Shown here: positions 18,753-27,773 of the stretch, piece after piece
Layout: each line of letters opens with the position of its first letter
Position numbering within the stretch: position 1 is the first letter of the stretch
From: Paenibacillus oceani
GTDB lineage: Bacteria > Bacillota > Bacilli > Paenibacillales > NBRC-103111
Direction of reading: 5' to 3'
DNA length: 64,000 bases
Assembly: GCF_014705615.1 (NCBI RefSeq)
Contig: NZ_JACXJA010000052.1
Span: forward strand, 1 to 64,000
Program-made: the position numbers and the translations under genes
The notes under the pieces: generated by a model
Told to the model about the DNA's origin: nothing
The model's database searches: none
What the model saw: the letters and a program-made list of their open reading frames with translations, nothing else

Positions 18753-19772
18753 ATGATGAGTCGGAATCGATTACGGGTTGTATCGGCGATGGTCTGCATG
18801 ATCATCGCGCTGGCCGTTACGGCTGGATGCGGACAAGCGTCCGTCAAGGAGGACGGGAGCGGTTCGAACGGTTCCGGGGCGTCCGCTGGAGCGTTGTCCA
18901 ACGGGGCGGCAGCCGGCGCAGTCCAGACGGAGGAGAAGGGAACGATGATATACGAGGCGGCCAACGGCAAAATCGAGGTGCCCAAACAGCCGAAGCGCGT
19001 ACTCGTGTTGGGGGACAGCTACTACGGGTATTTGCTGGCGCTCGGCATTCAGCCGATCGGTGTCACCGAGCATGTGAAGAGCAATCCGTATTTTGCCGGA
19101 TATGTGAACGTACCGGATTTGGGCGACGGGAAGTCGACCGAGAAAGTGCTGGAGCTGCAGCCGGATTTGATTATTGTCTTCCAGAGCGATGACGGCAGTA
19201 TCGACCAATTGTCCAAAATCGCGCCGACGGTGGCGATCGCTTACGGCAAGCTTCCACTGCGCGAGCAGCTGCTGGAATTCGGCAAGCTGACGGGCCGGGA
19301 AAAGCAGGCCGCTGACTGGATCGCGAAGTGGGATCAGAAGATCAAGGATGCCGAGCCGAAAGTGAAAGCCGCCGTCGGCGACCAAACCGTATCGATTCTT
19401 CAGCCTTACGCGAAAGGGATCTACGCCTTCGGACATAATTACGGAAGAGGCGGCGAGATTCTGTACGGCGAGTTTAAGCTGAAGGCGCCTTCGCCGATTC
19501 AGAAGGACGCGATCGACAACGGCAAGGGGTGGGCGAGCTTGTCGCTGGAAGTGCTTCCCGAGTATGCAGGCGATTTTATATTTACCAGCCCGTGGTCAGG
19601 AGATCAGGGCGATCCGGATGCCGTGTACGGAAGCACGATATGGAAAAACCTCCCCGCCGTTAAAAACAACCGGGTTTTCGAACTCAACAAAGACGCGGCC
19701 TATTTCAACGATCCGGTATCGATGGAGAAACATCTGGATTTTATCGTTCAAAAGCTGACCGGGAGCCGCTAG
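18753..19772 (+). CDS. Iron-siderophore ABC transporter binding lipoprotein
   Basis: 339-residue lipoprotein of the FhuD/FeuA type. The signal peptide ends in lipobox VTAGC (Cys26). The two-lobed cluster-A-3 fold is recognisable from KRVLVLGDSYYGYLLALGIQP, then LELQPDLIIVF, and the C-lobe IWKNLPAVKNNRVFEL. GGAGGG precedes ATG 18753. A Fur box covers its promoter, so expression should rise on iron starvation. It stands alone without permease genes, but the Feu-like permeases at 27.8-29.8 kb could serve it. It is distinct in sequence from the second binding protein at 26.7 kb, suggesting a second ferric siderophore. Confidence 0.88.
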   Translation: MMSRNRLRVVSAMVCMIIALAVTAGCGQASVKEDGSGSNGSGASAGALSNGAAAGAVQTEEKGTMIYEAANGKIEVPKQPKRVLVLGDSYYGYLLALGIQPIGVTEHVKSNPYFAGYVNVPDLGDGKSTEKVLELQPDLIIVFQSDDGSIDQLSKIAPTVAIAYGKLPLREQLLEFGKLTGREKQAADWIAKWDQKIKDAEPKVKAAVGDQTVSILQPYAKGIYAFGHNYGRGGEILYGEFKLKAPSPIQKDAIDNGKGWASLSLEVLPEYAGDFIFTSPWSGDQGDPDAVYGSTIWKNLPAVKNNRVFELNKDAAYFNDPVSMEKHLDFIVQKLTGSR

Positions 19773-19785
19773 CACCATGGGGGCT

Positions 19786-19818
19786 GATCATTCCTGCGGA
19801 GCTCAGAAAGGAATGATC
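19786..19818 (+). promoter_or_regulatory. Perfect hairpin between binding protein and sensor kinase
   Basis: GATCATTCCT (19786-19795) and AGGAATGATC (19809-19818) form a perfect 10-bp stem with a 13-base loop. No T run follows, so it may protect the upstream mRNA or act as a weak terminator rather than a standard one. Confidence 0.5.
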
Positions 19819-19843
19819 GTTCACCGTGCCGAATTAAGATAAC

Positions 19844-22800
19844 ATGAAACGGACATCCCAAACATTCGCATGGAAATATGTAGTACTATTCATTGTATTT
19901 CTGCTCCTTCTGCTTGGTCTGCGGTCGCTCTGGTTCCAGTATTCCGCGGGGGCCTCCCCGACAGCGGTTCAAGGCGTGCTGGACCTTCGGGGATGGGATC
20001 TTGGCGGCAAGCGGACGATCCCGTTGAACGGCGAATGGGAGCTGTACCCCGAAGTTCTCGCCTCCGGCAAAGACTGGCGGTCTGCCGGGCCGGAGCCCCG
20101 ATATATCCAGGTGCCGGGCAGTTGGGAGGAGGCGGCCGGCGAACGTGAGGATTCGCCCTTCGGCTACGGTACGTACAGGCTGCGCATCCTCATCGATCCG
20201 CTGCTAGACGAGCCGTACACGTTCTGGATCATCGATATTCAGGCGGCTTCCCGGCTTCACATTAACGGAAAGCTGGCGGGTGAATTCGGACAGGCGGGAG
20301 AAAGCGCCGATGTCTACAAGCCTCGGGCGACTTCATACACCGCCTCGTTCGAAAACGTCGGCTTGACGGAAATCGAGCTGCTGGTTACGGTGTCCAACTT
20401 CGACAATCCGATTCAGGGAGGAATCGCGAAGCCGATCCGCTTCGGATCGCAGGCGGCGGTCGATACGGAGCGGTGGTACTCGATCGGGTTCCAACTCGTT
20501 ACATTTATCGTCCTGCTGCTTCACGGCTTATACGCCGTCGTTTTGTTTTTGTTTAATCCACGACAAAAAGCGTTTCTAGTTTTTTTCCTTTTGCTAGTTG
20601 CGGCCGGAATATCAATCGTATCGGATCACGACAAGCTGCTGCTGCTGTGGCTGCAGCTGAATTATACCTGGGCGTTAAAAATAAGGATGCTCTCGTACAT
20701 GTGGCTGACCTTCTTCATGGTGCTGCTTGCCCGGTATTTCTCGGATACTCCGTCCGGCTCTACCCGGTTCAGACTGTATGCCGCTGTATTGGGCGCGTAC
20801 TCGGCTTTTATTGTCGCTGCTCCAGCGACACTCGTTTATTATAGCTATGGTTTCCGTGTATTTTCCGTATTGTACATGCTTCCGTTTATCTGGTTTGTGT
20901 ATTTGATTGGAAGAATGGTTCGCAGGAAGGAGCCGGACGCCTTCTTCCTGCTTGTCGCAGCAACGAGTATCGCCTCCAGCGTTATATGGGGGCTGATCGG
21001 TCCGTATGGCAAGGTCAGCGCGATCTACTATCCGATCGACATTATCGCGGCAATCGTCGGCTTCTCCGCGTACTGGTTCAAGCGGTATGTCCGCAACGCG
21101 CAGGACAATGCGAAGCTGAACGAGCAACTGCGCAAATCGGACAAGCTGAAGGATCAATTTCTTGCCCAGACGTCCCATGAGCTGAGGACGCCGCTGCACG
21201 CCATTATGAATATCGCCCGGACCGTGGCGAACAGGGAGAAGCCGGTGATCGGCGGCAGAAGCTTGCGCGACATGGAGCTGCTGGTCTCGATCAGCCGTCA
21301 GATGTCCCGTCTGCTCGACGATCTGCTGGATGTGGTGCGGCTGAAGGAGGAACGGATTCAGCTGCATCGCAAGCCCGTGCACGTGCAGTCTGTAGCGTCT
21401 GGCGTGATGGGAATGCTTGTCTTCATGACCGATAACAAACCGATCGCTCTCCAGGTGGACATCCCCGAGTCGATGCCGCCGGTGCTCGCCGACGAGAAAC
21501 GGCTGGTGCAAATTATTCAAAATCTGGTCCATAACGCGATCACCTACACGAATGAAGGCTCTGTGACGATGACCGCGGAAGCGAAGGACGGGATGCTCGT
21601 CACGTATGTGACGGATACGGGATCGGGGATGGACGAAGAGACGTTGGCCCGCATCTTTCTGCCTTACGAGCAAGGGACGCCCGGGCTGGATCGCAGCAGA
21701 GGGATCGGTCTCGGATTAAGCATCTGCAAGCAGCTCGTCGAGCTTCAGGGCGGAACGCTAACCGTGCGATCGGAGCCGGGCAAAGGTTCGGAGTTCAGCT
21801 TCACGCTGCCGCTTGCGGCGGTGTCCGAGTCCGAGTCTTCTTCCTCCGCGCCTGCGTTCGGGCTTCCGGCCGAAGAGGAGATCGCAGCGGCGGACCGGAC
21901 CGGGACGGACCGTCCGCCGGACGGGGACAAACTCGTCGCTGCCTCCCCGCTGCCGGACGTATCGCCGCCTCTGGCGGCCGGCAAAATCCATATTCTCGTG
22001 GTCGACGACGATCCGATCAATCTGAAAGTGCTGTCCGGCATTCTTTCGGCGGAGTCTTATCAGGTCCGGACGACGACGTCCCCCCGCCAGGCGCTGGAGC
22101 TGCTCGCCGCCGGCCAGTGGGATCTCGTTATCGCGGACGTGATGATGCCGGAGATGTCCGGCTACGAGTTGACGCGCCGGATCAGGGAACGATACGCCAT
22201 ATCCGAACTGCCGGTCTTGCTGTTGACCGCTCGCAGCCAGCCGGAGGACAGCTATGCCGGCTTTCAAGCCGGAGCGAACGATTACGTCACGAAGCCGGTC
22301 GACGCCCTGGATCTGAAATACCGGATCTGGTCGCTCGCCGCCGTCAAGCAATCGTTGAAGGAACGGCTGCGCATGGAGGCCGCTTACTTGCAATCGCAAA
22401 TCCATCCTCATTTTTTGTTTAACACATTAAACTCGATTATGGCTCTAAGCGAACTCGACACCGACAAGATGCGGAAATTGGGCGACGCCTTTACGTCGTA
22501 TTTGCGTATCAGCTTCGATTTCCTGAACGCGGGGGAGCTGGTCGGCCTTTCCCATGAGCTGGAGCTGGTCGAAGCTTATCTGTATATCGAAAAAGAGCGG
22601 TTCGAGGAACGGCTGACCGTCGTCTGGGAGGTGGAACCGGACATCGAGCTGCTGCTTCCGCCGCTGACGATCCAGCCGCTGGTCGAAAATGCGGTGAAGC
22701 ACGGGGTATGCAGCCGGGTGCAGGGAGGCACCGTTCGCATCCGGATTTTGAGGCTGCAGGGTGCCGTTCATTTCGAGGTGCAGGATGATGGCCGCGGAAT

Positions 22801-23002
22801 GGACGAGGAGACGGTGAACCGACTGCTCAGCCGGACGACAAGCCGCGGCGGAATCGGCTTGATCAATACGAATCGGCGATTGAAGCAGCTGTACGGCAAA
22901 GGATTGTCGGTACGCAGCCAGCCGGGCGAAGGGACGAGCGTCTCGTTTGAGATTCCGGATGCGGTGCGGAGCGCGCAAGCAGCGCTTGCGGACGAAGCCT
23001 GA
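19844..23002 (+). CDS. Hybrid sensor kinase with two catalytic cores (HisKA-type and LytS-type)
   Basis: 1052-residue membrane kinase. Order: N-terminal helix (~11-30); jelly-roll extracellular 7TMR-DISM-like domain (~45-205); seven or so membrane helices (~212-410); HisKA with His445 in SHELRTP; HATPase with N-box Asn564 and DTGSGM (591-596); Ser/Glu-rich linker (~660-710); receiver domain with Asp765 and Lys817; then a second, LytS/YpdA-type kinase with His856 in HPHFLFN, Asn949 in LVENAVKHG and a DDGRGM box (981-986). Every catalytic residue checked is present in both cores. No separate response regulator adjoins it, so its output partner is unknown. The ribosome site is weak. It sits inside the iron locus but has no Fur box of its own. 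Confidence 0.88.
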   Translation: MKRTSQTFAWKYVVLFIVFLLLLLGLRSLWFQYSAGASPTAVQGVLDLRGWDLGGKRTIPLNGEWELYPEVLASGKDWRSAGPEPRYIQVPGSWEEAAGEREDSPFGYGTYRLRILIDPLLDEPYTFWIIDIQAASRLHINGKLAGEFGQAGESADVYKPRATSYTASFENVGLTEIELLVTVSNFDNPIQGGIAKPIRFGSQAAVDTERWYSIGFQLVTFIVLLLHGLYAVVLFLFNPRQKAFLVFFLLLVAAGISIVSDHDKLLLLWLQLNYTWALKIRMLSYMWLTFFMVLLARYFSDTPSGSTRFRLYAAVLGAYSAFIVAAPATLVYYSYGFRVFSVLYMLPFIWFVYLIGRMVRRKEPDAFFLLVAATSIASSVIWGLIGPYGKVSAIYYPIDIIAAIVGFSAYWFKRYVRNAQDNAKLNEQLRKSDKLKDQFLAQTSHELRTPLHAIMNIARTVANREKPVIGGRSLRDMELLVSISRQMSRLLDDLLDVVRLKEERIQLHRKPVHVQSVASGVMGMLVFMTDNKPIALQVDIPESMPPVLADEKRLVQIIQNLVHNAITYTNEGSVTMTAEAKDGMLVTYVTDTGSGMDEETLARIFLPYEQGTPGLDRSRGIGLGLSICKQLVELQGGTLTVRSEPGKGSEFSFTLPLAAVSESESSSSAPAFGLPAEEEIAAADRTGTDRPPDGDKLVAASPLPDVSPPLAAGKIHILVVDDDPINLKVLSGILSAESYQVRTTTSPRQALELLAAGQWDLVIADVMMPEMSGYELTRRIRERYAISELPVLLLTARSQPEDSYAGFQAGANDYVTKPVDALDLKYRIWSLAAVKQSLKERLRMEAAYLQSQIHPHFLFNTLNSIMALSELDTDKMRKLGDAFTSYLRISFDFLNAGELVGLSHELELVEAYLYIEKERFEERLTVVWEVEPDIELLLPPLTIQPLVENAVKHGVCSRVQGGTVRIRILRLQGAVHFEVQDDGRGMDEETVNRLLSRTTSRGGIGLINTNRRLKQLYGKGLSVRSQPGEGTSVSFEIPDAVRSAQAALADEA

Positions 23003-23043
23003 CCCGAGGCGAATGACAACGCGCAAGCTGAAGCTGTACGGAC

Positions 23044-23087
23044 AAAATCCCCGGAGGGGCCGCCTATTGCGGCTCACCGGGGATTTT
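23044..23087. terminator. Bidirectional terminator overlapping an esterase stop codon
   Basis: AAAATCCCCGG (23044-23054) and CCGGGGATTTT (23077-23087) are perfect arms, with GCCGC/GCGGC inside. T runs lie on both sides in the two directions. The right arm encodes the last residues (KNPR) of the reverse-strand esterase. Confidence 0.85.
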
Positions 23088-23895
23088 TCGACAGAAACCG
23101 GACGGCATGACTGATCAGTACCGGCAATACGGAGATGTGACCTTCTTCGGCAAACGATTTGAACGATACGTCCAGCCAGGAATGGTTCGGCGCGGACAAG
23201 CGGGCCGCCATCGCTTCGGCTTTATCGTAAGCGTTGCTCTTGTGCGTACGCTCCTGTTCGCCCATCGCGATCAGGAGGCCGATCCGGCCGCCGTCGTCGT
23301 TCAGCCTCGCGGGTAAGGTCCGCTCCTTCTCGAGCAGAGCGCTCTCATTCCAATGAATCGACGGGCTGCCTGCGATATACGTTTGGAAACCGCCGGGATG
23401 GGTAAGGAAGGCGTGCAGGACAAACAATCCTCCGAGCGAATGGCCGATTATCGACTGGCGGGCCGGATCGATTGGATGCATGGCGGCGATCGCCGGCTTC
23501 AGCTCGTCTTCGATAAAAGTCAAAAAGCCGGACGCGCCGCCCTGCTCGGGCCATTCCCCGCCCGTCGGGTGTTTCGGCAGCTCGGACCGGGGGACGGGCA
23601 TCGTAAAGTCGTAATGCCGGTTCGGGTGAAACGGTTCCTCGGTTTCGTAGCCGATCCCGACGACGATAGCGGGAAACACGCCCGTTTTCTCGGGAGCGCG
23701 CGATTGGGCGCGAATCGTTTCGGTCATCGTTGCGAACACGGAATTGGCGTCGAGCACATAAATGACCGGATAGCCGGAGGCCGGCGGCGATTGGGAGGGC
23801 ACGCTGATAAAGATCCGGTACGTTCGGCCCCGGTATTCGGCGGTCATCTGCTGGGACCGCGGGATGTGGACAGGCTGCTGCTGGAGTGAAGTCAT
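23074..23895 (-). CDS. Siderophore-esterase-like alpha/beta hydrolase
   Basis: 273-residue hydrolase of the Fes/IroE/BesA group (esterase D fold), which cleaves ferric trilactone siderophores to release iron. Nucleophile in GHSLGG near residue 150 within IIGHSLGGLFVLHAF; the catalytic His is in EEGHISVLP near the end; LDANSVFATM and PNRHYDF are typical of the group. GGGGAG precedes ATG 23895. A Fur box lies 40 bp upstream, divergent from the Btr-like regulator gene. A second esterase of similar type is at 25968, so the locus may handle two siderophores. Cytoplasmic; no signal peptide. Confidence 0.8.
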   Translation of the reverse strand: MTSLQQQPVHIPRSQQMTAEYRGRTYRIFISVPSQSPPASGYPVIYVLDANSVFATMTETIRAQSRAPEKTGVFPAIVVGIGYETEEPFHPNRHYDFTMPVPRSELPKHPTGGEWPEQGGASGFLTFIEDELKPAIAAMHPIDPARQSIIGHSLGGLFVLHAFLTHPGGFQTYIAGSPSIHWNESALLEKERTLPARLNDDGGRIGLLIAMGEQERTHKSNAYDKAEAMAARLSAPNHSWLDVSFKSFAEEGHISVLPVLISHAVRFLSKNPR

Positions 23896-23934
23896 CGGTT
23901 TGGCTCCCCGTATCGTAGTAGCATTCCGCTAATT

Positions 23935-23953
23935 GAGATTGATTATCATTATA
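23935..23953 (-). promoter_or_regulatory. Fur box upstream of the esterase gene
   Basis: GAGATTGATTATCATTATA matches the Fur consensus in most of its 19 positions, including the ATCATTAT core. It lies 40 bp before the esterase start. Confidence 0.7.
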
Positions 23954-24161
23954 ATCGGGAGAGCAAACATTTGGCAACCGTCGGCTGTTTCTTGCGTCCG
24001 GAACCGGAGCGGGGGGAACGGCGGGCGCGGCGGAGGTCGGCGTATCCCGCCTTACAATGCGCCATCACCATACCGACTACGCGAGACGGACAGCCAGCGT
24101 GTGACGGAGCTGCGCCGGGAGTTGCTTATGGTGAGAAAAGGTTGACGTGCTCAGACTGGGC
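23954..24161. other. GC-rich divergent gap without a recognised gene
   Basis: Between the esterase Fur box and the btr promoter is about 200 bp of very GC-rich DNA. A short forward frame ends in RRELLMVRKG at 24145, but lacks a ribosome site and recognisable homology. I see nothing functional in it. Confidence 0.4.
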
Positions 24162-24215
24162 TTGACCAGGGAACGGGTTCATGCTACTTTTATTACTGAT
24201 AATCATTCTCAATTA
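24162..24215 (+). promoter_or_regulatory. Promoter with Fur box for the Btr-like regulator
   Basis: TTGACC (24162-24167), a 17-bp spacer and TACTTT (24185-24190). The stretch at 24191-24215, with core TGATAATCATTCTCA, is a Fur-type inverted repeat immediately downstream. Because it precedes ATG 24235, a start at 24181 can be ruled out. Confidence 0.7.
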
Positions 24216-24234
24216 TAGAAGGGGCGTAACCAGG

Positions 24235-25896
24235 ATGTTTCATCGACTTCCTGATCAGCTGCCCGGGCCGGCAGTCTTGGACCGCTTATGGATCAAGCTG
24301 CGGAGCATGGACGGGCAGCGCGGCCGTCTGGAGCAGCAACTGATCGATTCTTATATGCTTATCGCAGCCGCGGGGGGACAAGGCTGTCTGACGATCGATC
24401 TGGACGAGTATCGCCTGCGTCCGGATACGATCTATATCGCATGGCCGGGGCAGACCATCGGAGTATCCGGCGGTACGGAAGGGCTGGAGCTGTACCGGAT
24501 TTCCTTCGAGGTGCGGCCCGATTCGGAAGCCGCGGAGCCGTTTCCGCTAAAGGGAGAAATTCCGCTGTATCCGGAGTCACACACGGCTATCCAATGCGAG
24601 CGGCTCCTAAGCTACAGCCGCAGCGAAGACCCGCTCGAGAGGTTCCGGAGACAAGCCGCCTTCCACGAGCTGCTGTACGGAGTGATGAAACATAAGCGGC
24701 AGCTGCCGGTGGACGACTCGCTCAGCGCGCTGGAAAGAACGCGCCAATTCATTGAAAGCCGCTACAACGAAAATTTGACGATCGAGCAGCTGGCGCGGAT
24801 CGCCGAGCTCAGCCCGAAATATTTTGTGGATCTGTTCAAGAAAACGTACGGCAAAAGCGCAATCGATTACGTAACCGAGGTCAGGGTCAATCACGCCAAA
24901 CAATTGATGGTGCAGTCCGAAACGAAGCTGCGCGATATCGCTCATCAGGTCGGATACAGCGATGAGTTTTATTTTAGCCGCAAATTCAAACAGGCTGCGG
25001 GCGTATCCCCTTCGGCCTACATGAAGAAGCGCCGCCGCAAAATCGCGGCTTACACGTCGGCCATCCTCGGACACCTGCTGGCGCTCGGCATCGTGCCGTA
25101 CGCGGCTCCGATGCATCCGAAATGGACGGCGTCCTATCATAAGAAATACCGCTCCGACATCCCCGTTCATTTGAGCGCCTACCGGTTCAATCACGATTGG
25201 GAGGCGAATGTGGAGGCGCTGGCGCATGCCCGGCCGGATCTGATCCTGTGTCATGCGGATTATCTTCGTCCCGATGAGCTGCCCAAGCTGGAGGCGATTG
25301 CTCCGGTGCATAGCCTGGCACAGCCCGCTGCCGACTGGCGGCAGCAACTGCGGACAATCGCAGGATGGCTCGATGCGACGGCCGAGGCGGAGCGCTGGCT
25401 CGGCGAGTACGAGAGAAAGCTGGCGGCCGCGCGCGAACTGCTGAAGCGTGAAATACAGGACGATACGGTGCTTGTCCTCAGCATTCATAAGAATACGTGC
25501 CTGCTCTGTCCGAGACGGGGGATGCGGGAAGTGCTGTACGGCGATCTGCGCTTGAATGCGCCGGGCGGGTTCGACGAAGCCGTATGCGGCCGGCCGGTAA
25601 GCTTCTCCGAGCTGGCGGACATCGATGCCGGCCGGATTCTGGTCAACGTCTGCCAGGAGACGGAATCGCTCGCGTTCTGGCAGTCGCTGCAAACGAATCC
25701 GCTGTGGAAAGATTTGAGGGCGGTCCGCCGCAATTACGTCCATCCGATTTCCTCCGACCCTTGGCGGGAATATTCGGCTTCCGCCGCGGAGCGGATGGTG
25801 GACGACATGATTCGTCACGTATATGGAGATCATCCAGTTCATTTCCGGAAATTGTCCATGTTCGGGAGAACCGATGTTGATTATAATTCTAAATGA
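24235..25896 (+). CDS. btr: Btr-like AraC regulator fused to a siderophore-binding domain
   Basis: 553-residue activator. Residues ~1-150 resemble an AraC N-terminal arm; the double helix-turn-helix (TIEQLARIAELSPKYFVDLF, then LRDIAHQVGYSDEFYFSRKF) is at ~168-268; residues ~273-540 form a FeuA-like binding-protein domain (LGIVPYAAPM, ALAHARPDLILCHADYL, AVRRNYVHPIS). This is the architecture of B. subtilis Btr, which senses ferric bacillibactin directly and activates feuABC-besA. The ATG at 24235 follows AAGGGG. The same genes follow here: esterase, binding protein, two permeases. Its stop codon is part of the next Fur box. Confidence 0.88.
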   Translation: MFHRLPDQLPGPAVLDRLWIKLRSMDGQRGRLEQQLIDSYMLIAAAGGQGCLTIDLDEYRLRPDTIYIAWPGQTIGVSGGTEGLELYRISFEVRPDSEAAEPFPLKGEIPLYPESHTAIQCERLLSYSRSEDPLERFRRQAAFHELLYGVMKHKRQLPVDDSLSALERTRQFIESRYNENLTIEQLARIAELSPKYFVDLFKKTYGKSAIDYVTEVRVNHAKQLMVQSETKLRDIAHQVGYSDEFYFSRKFKQAAGVSPSAYMKKRRRKIAAYTSAILGHLLALGIVPYAAPMHPKWTASYHKKYRSDIPVHLSAYRFNHDWEANVEALAHARPDLILCHADYLRPDELPKLEAIAPVHSLAQPAADWRQQLRTIAGWLDATAEAERWLGEYERKLAAARELLKREIQDDTVLVLSIHKNTCLLCPRRGMREVLYGDLRLNAPGGFDEAVCGRPVSFSELADIDAGRILVNVCQETESLAFWQSLQTNPLWKDLRAVRRNYVHPISSDPWREYSASAAERMVDDMIRHVYGDHPVHFRKLSMFGRTDVDYNSK

Positions 25897-25929
25897 GAAT
25901 TATTTTCAATTAACTGATAACGGTTCTCG
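25894..25929 (+). promoter_or_regulatory. Fur box overlapping the btr stop codon, with a second weaker box
   Basis: TGAGAATTATTTTCA (25894-25908) fits the 7-1-7 Fur repeat; its first three bases are the btr stop codon. TGATAACGGTTCTCG (25915-25929) is a second, weaker match. A weak TTGATT (25877-25882) and TATTTT (25901-25906) could be the promoter of the esterase-transporter operon. Confidence 0.65.
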
Positions 25930-25967
25930 TATATTGTGCGGATGCCGCTATCTTGGAGGCTGACAAG

Positions 25968-26720
25968 TTGGAAGGAACGATCAATCGGCATACTTACAAC
26001 GGCAGAGTTCTCACGATGTATGTTCCGCCGCAATACGGAACCATTTCCGGGAAGCTGCCGGTCGTATACGTGCACGACGGGGATGAGCTGTTCTCTCCGG
26101 ATGTAAGCGACAGTTTGACGGTGCTGGAGCGGATGACGGCAGACGGGTTGGTGCGGCCGCTGCTGCTGGTGGGCATCGATCCGAAGGAACGCCGAGACGA
26201 GTATACGCCTTGGCCGGCCCCAAAGCTGACGGCGCAGTTCAACGACTTTGCCGGAGAAGGGCCGGCGTATCTCGCGTATATCGTCGAGGAGCTGATGCCG
26301 TTTATCGCGGAGCGCTACCGGACGGAGAGCGGTCCCGGTCATACCGGCATGATCGGCGCGTCCCTCGGCGGGCTGATCTCGATGTTCGCCGCCTATGAGT
26401 ATCCCGGCGTATTCGGGCAAATCGGCTCCATCTCCGGTTCGTACTGGTACGAGAGGTTCGTCGAGTATATGAAGGAGAAGCCGATCGCAGACGGGGAGCG
26501 GCGGATCTACATGTATGTCGGGACCGCGGAAGGCGCAACGAAAACCAATATTCAGAAAACCATGGTCGCCCGGACGTTTGAAGCACATGAAGTGCTGCTT
26601 GCCGGCGGGTTCCCGCCGGACCGGCTGAAGCTGCATGTCGAAGAAGGCGCGTCCCATGAGCTCAGTTGCTTTACGGATCGTTTTCCGGAGGCGCTGCAAT
26701 GGATGTTTCCAAACGGGTAA
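25968..26720 (+). CDS. BesA-like siderophore esterase
   Basis: 250-residue alpha/beta hydrolase of the enterochelin/bacillibactin esterase type. Nucleophile in GASLGG within GMIGASLGGLISMF; acid/His region ends EEGASHELSCF. LPVVYVHDGDELF and LLLVGIDPKERRDEYTPWP are family-typical. I take the TTG at 25968 as start because GGAGG (25955-25959) lies eight bases before it; a TTG at 25953 would overlap that site. It lies between the Btr-like gene and the Feu-like transporter, the same partners as BesA in B. subtilis, so hydrolysis of an imported ferric trilactone is likely. Confidence 0.82.
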   Translation: MEGTINRHTYNGRVLTMYVPPQYGTISGKLPVVYVHDGDELFSPDVSDSLTVLERMTADGLVRPLLLVGIDPKERRDEYTPWPAPKLTAQFNDFAGEGPAYLAYIVEELMPFIAERYRTESGPGHTGMIGASLGGLISMFAAYEYPGVFGQIGSISGSYWYERFVEYMKEKPIADGERRIYMYVGTAEGATKTNIQKTMVARTFEAHEVLLAGGFPPDRLKLHVEEGASHELSCFTDRFPEALQWMFPNG

Positions 26721-26743
26721 ACAAAGAGAGGGGAACGAGAAAC

Positions 26744-27763
26744 GTGAATAAGAAATTGATGTTGACAGGACTTGCTGCTTTGATGCTGGGACTTACCGCT
26801 TGCGGAGCGAAGGAGACGGCCGCCCCGGCTGCAGGGAATACGGGAACGACCCATGCAGGAAGCGGAAGACAGACTCCGGCGGCTTCGGCACCGGCGGCCG
26901 CCAATCAGGCGGCTCCGAAAAAGCTGACGTACCTCGGCAAGGAGTACACGATAACCGTTCCTACGGACAAAATCGTCATCACCGGATCGGTCGAATCGAT
27001 GGAAGACGCGCTGGTGCTCGGCGTTAAGCCGATCGGGGCGCTGACCGTGGGCGGCAAATTCCCGGCGATCTTCTCCAAAATTACCGAAGGCTCTACCGGC
27101 ATCGGGGAGAAAACGCAGCCGAGCCTGGAGACGATTCTCAAGCTCAAGCCGGACGTTATCCTCGCCAGCACGAAGTTTCCTGCGGAAACGCTGGAGAAGC
27201 TGGGCAAAGTCGGCACCACGGTTCCGGTATCGCACATCTCGACGGACTGGGAGGCGAACCTCAATCTGCTCGCAGAACTGACAGGCAAGCAGGAATTGGC
27301 GAAGAAGGCGCTGCAGTCGTACAAGGACGAGGTTCAAGCCGTGAAGGAGAAGCTCGGACCGGTATTCAAGGACAAGAAGGTTGTTATCATCCGGGTTCGC
27401 TCGGGCAGCATCAATCTGTATCCGCAGGACGTATTCTTTAATCCGTCGATCTACGCGGAGCTCGGAGCCGCCGTGCCGGAGGAAGTCAAGCAGGCCAAGG
27501 CGCAGCAGACCGTCTCGCTCGAGAAGTTCTCGGAGATGAATCCGGACTACGTATTCGTCCAGTTCGCCGAAGAGGAAAATGCGGATAATCCGAAGGCGCT
27601 GCAAGATTTGCAGAACAATCCGATCTGGAAAAGCATCAATGCGGTCAAAAACGGCAACGTCTTCGTGAACCTGGTCGATCCGGCGGCTCAAGGCGGCACG
27701 GCTTACAGCAAGATCGCGTTCCTCGATGCGGTCAAGTCCAGCAAATTGATGCAGGCGAAGTGA
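26744..27763 (+). CDS. FeuA-like siderophore-binding lipoprotein
   Basis: 339-residue binding protein. The GTG at 26744 follows AGAGGGG; the leader ends in lipobox LTAC (Cys20), then an Ala/Thr-rich linker. The lobes show VITGSVESMEDALVLGVKP, LKLKPDVILAS and IWKSINAVKNGNVFVN, as in FeuA/YclQ-type proteins. It starts 23 bp after the esterase and 10 bp precede the first permease gene, so all are in one operon controlled by Fur and presumably the Btr-like activator. Likely ligand is a ferric catecholate, by analogy with bacillibactin. Confidence 0.88.
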   Translation: MNKKLMLTGLAALMLGLTACGAKETAAPAAGNTGTTHAGSGRQTPAASAPAAANQAAPKKLTYLGKEYTITVPTDKIVITGSVESMEDALVLGVKPIGALTVGGKFPAIFSKITEGSTGIGEKTQPSLETILKLKPDVILASTKFPAETLEKLGKVGTTVPVSHISTDWEANLNLLAELTGKQELAKKALQSYKDEVQAVKEKLGPVFKDKKVVIIRVRSGSINLYPQDVFFNPSIYAELGAAVPEEVKQAKAQQTVSLEKFSEMNPDYVFVQFAEEENADNPKALQDLQNNPIWKSINAVKNGNVFVNLVDPAAQGGTAYSKIAFLDAVKSSKLMQAK

Positions 27764-27773
27764 GCGGAGCCCT

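Noticed and set aside
24181-24234. ATG at 24181 as the start of the Btr-like regulator
   Set aside because: It lies upstream of a Fur box and overlaps the promoter, and the first residues are a low-complexity hydrophobic run; ATG 24235 has AAGGGG upstream.
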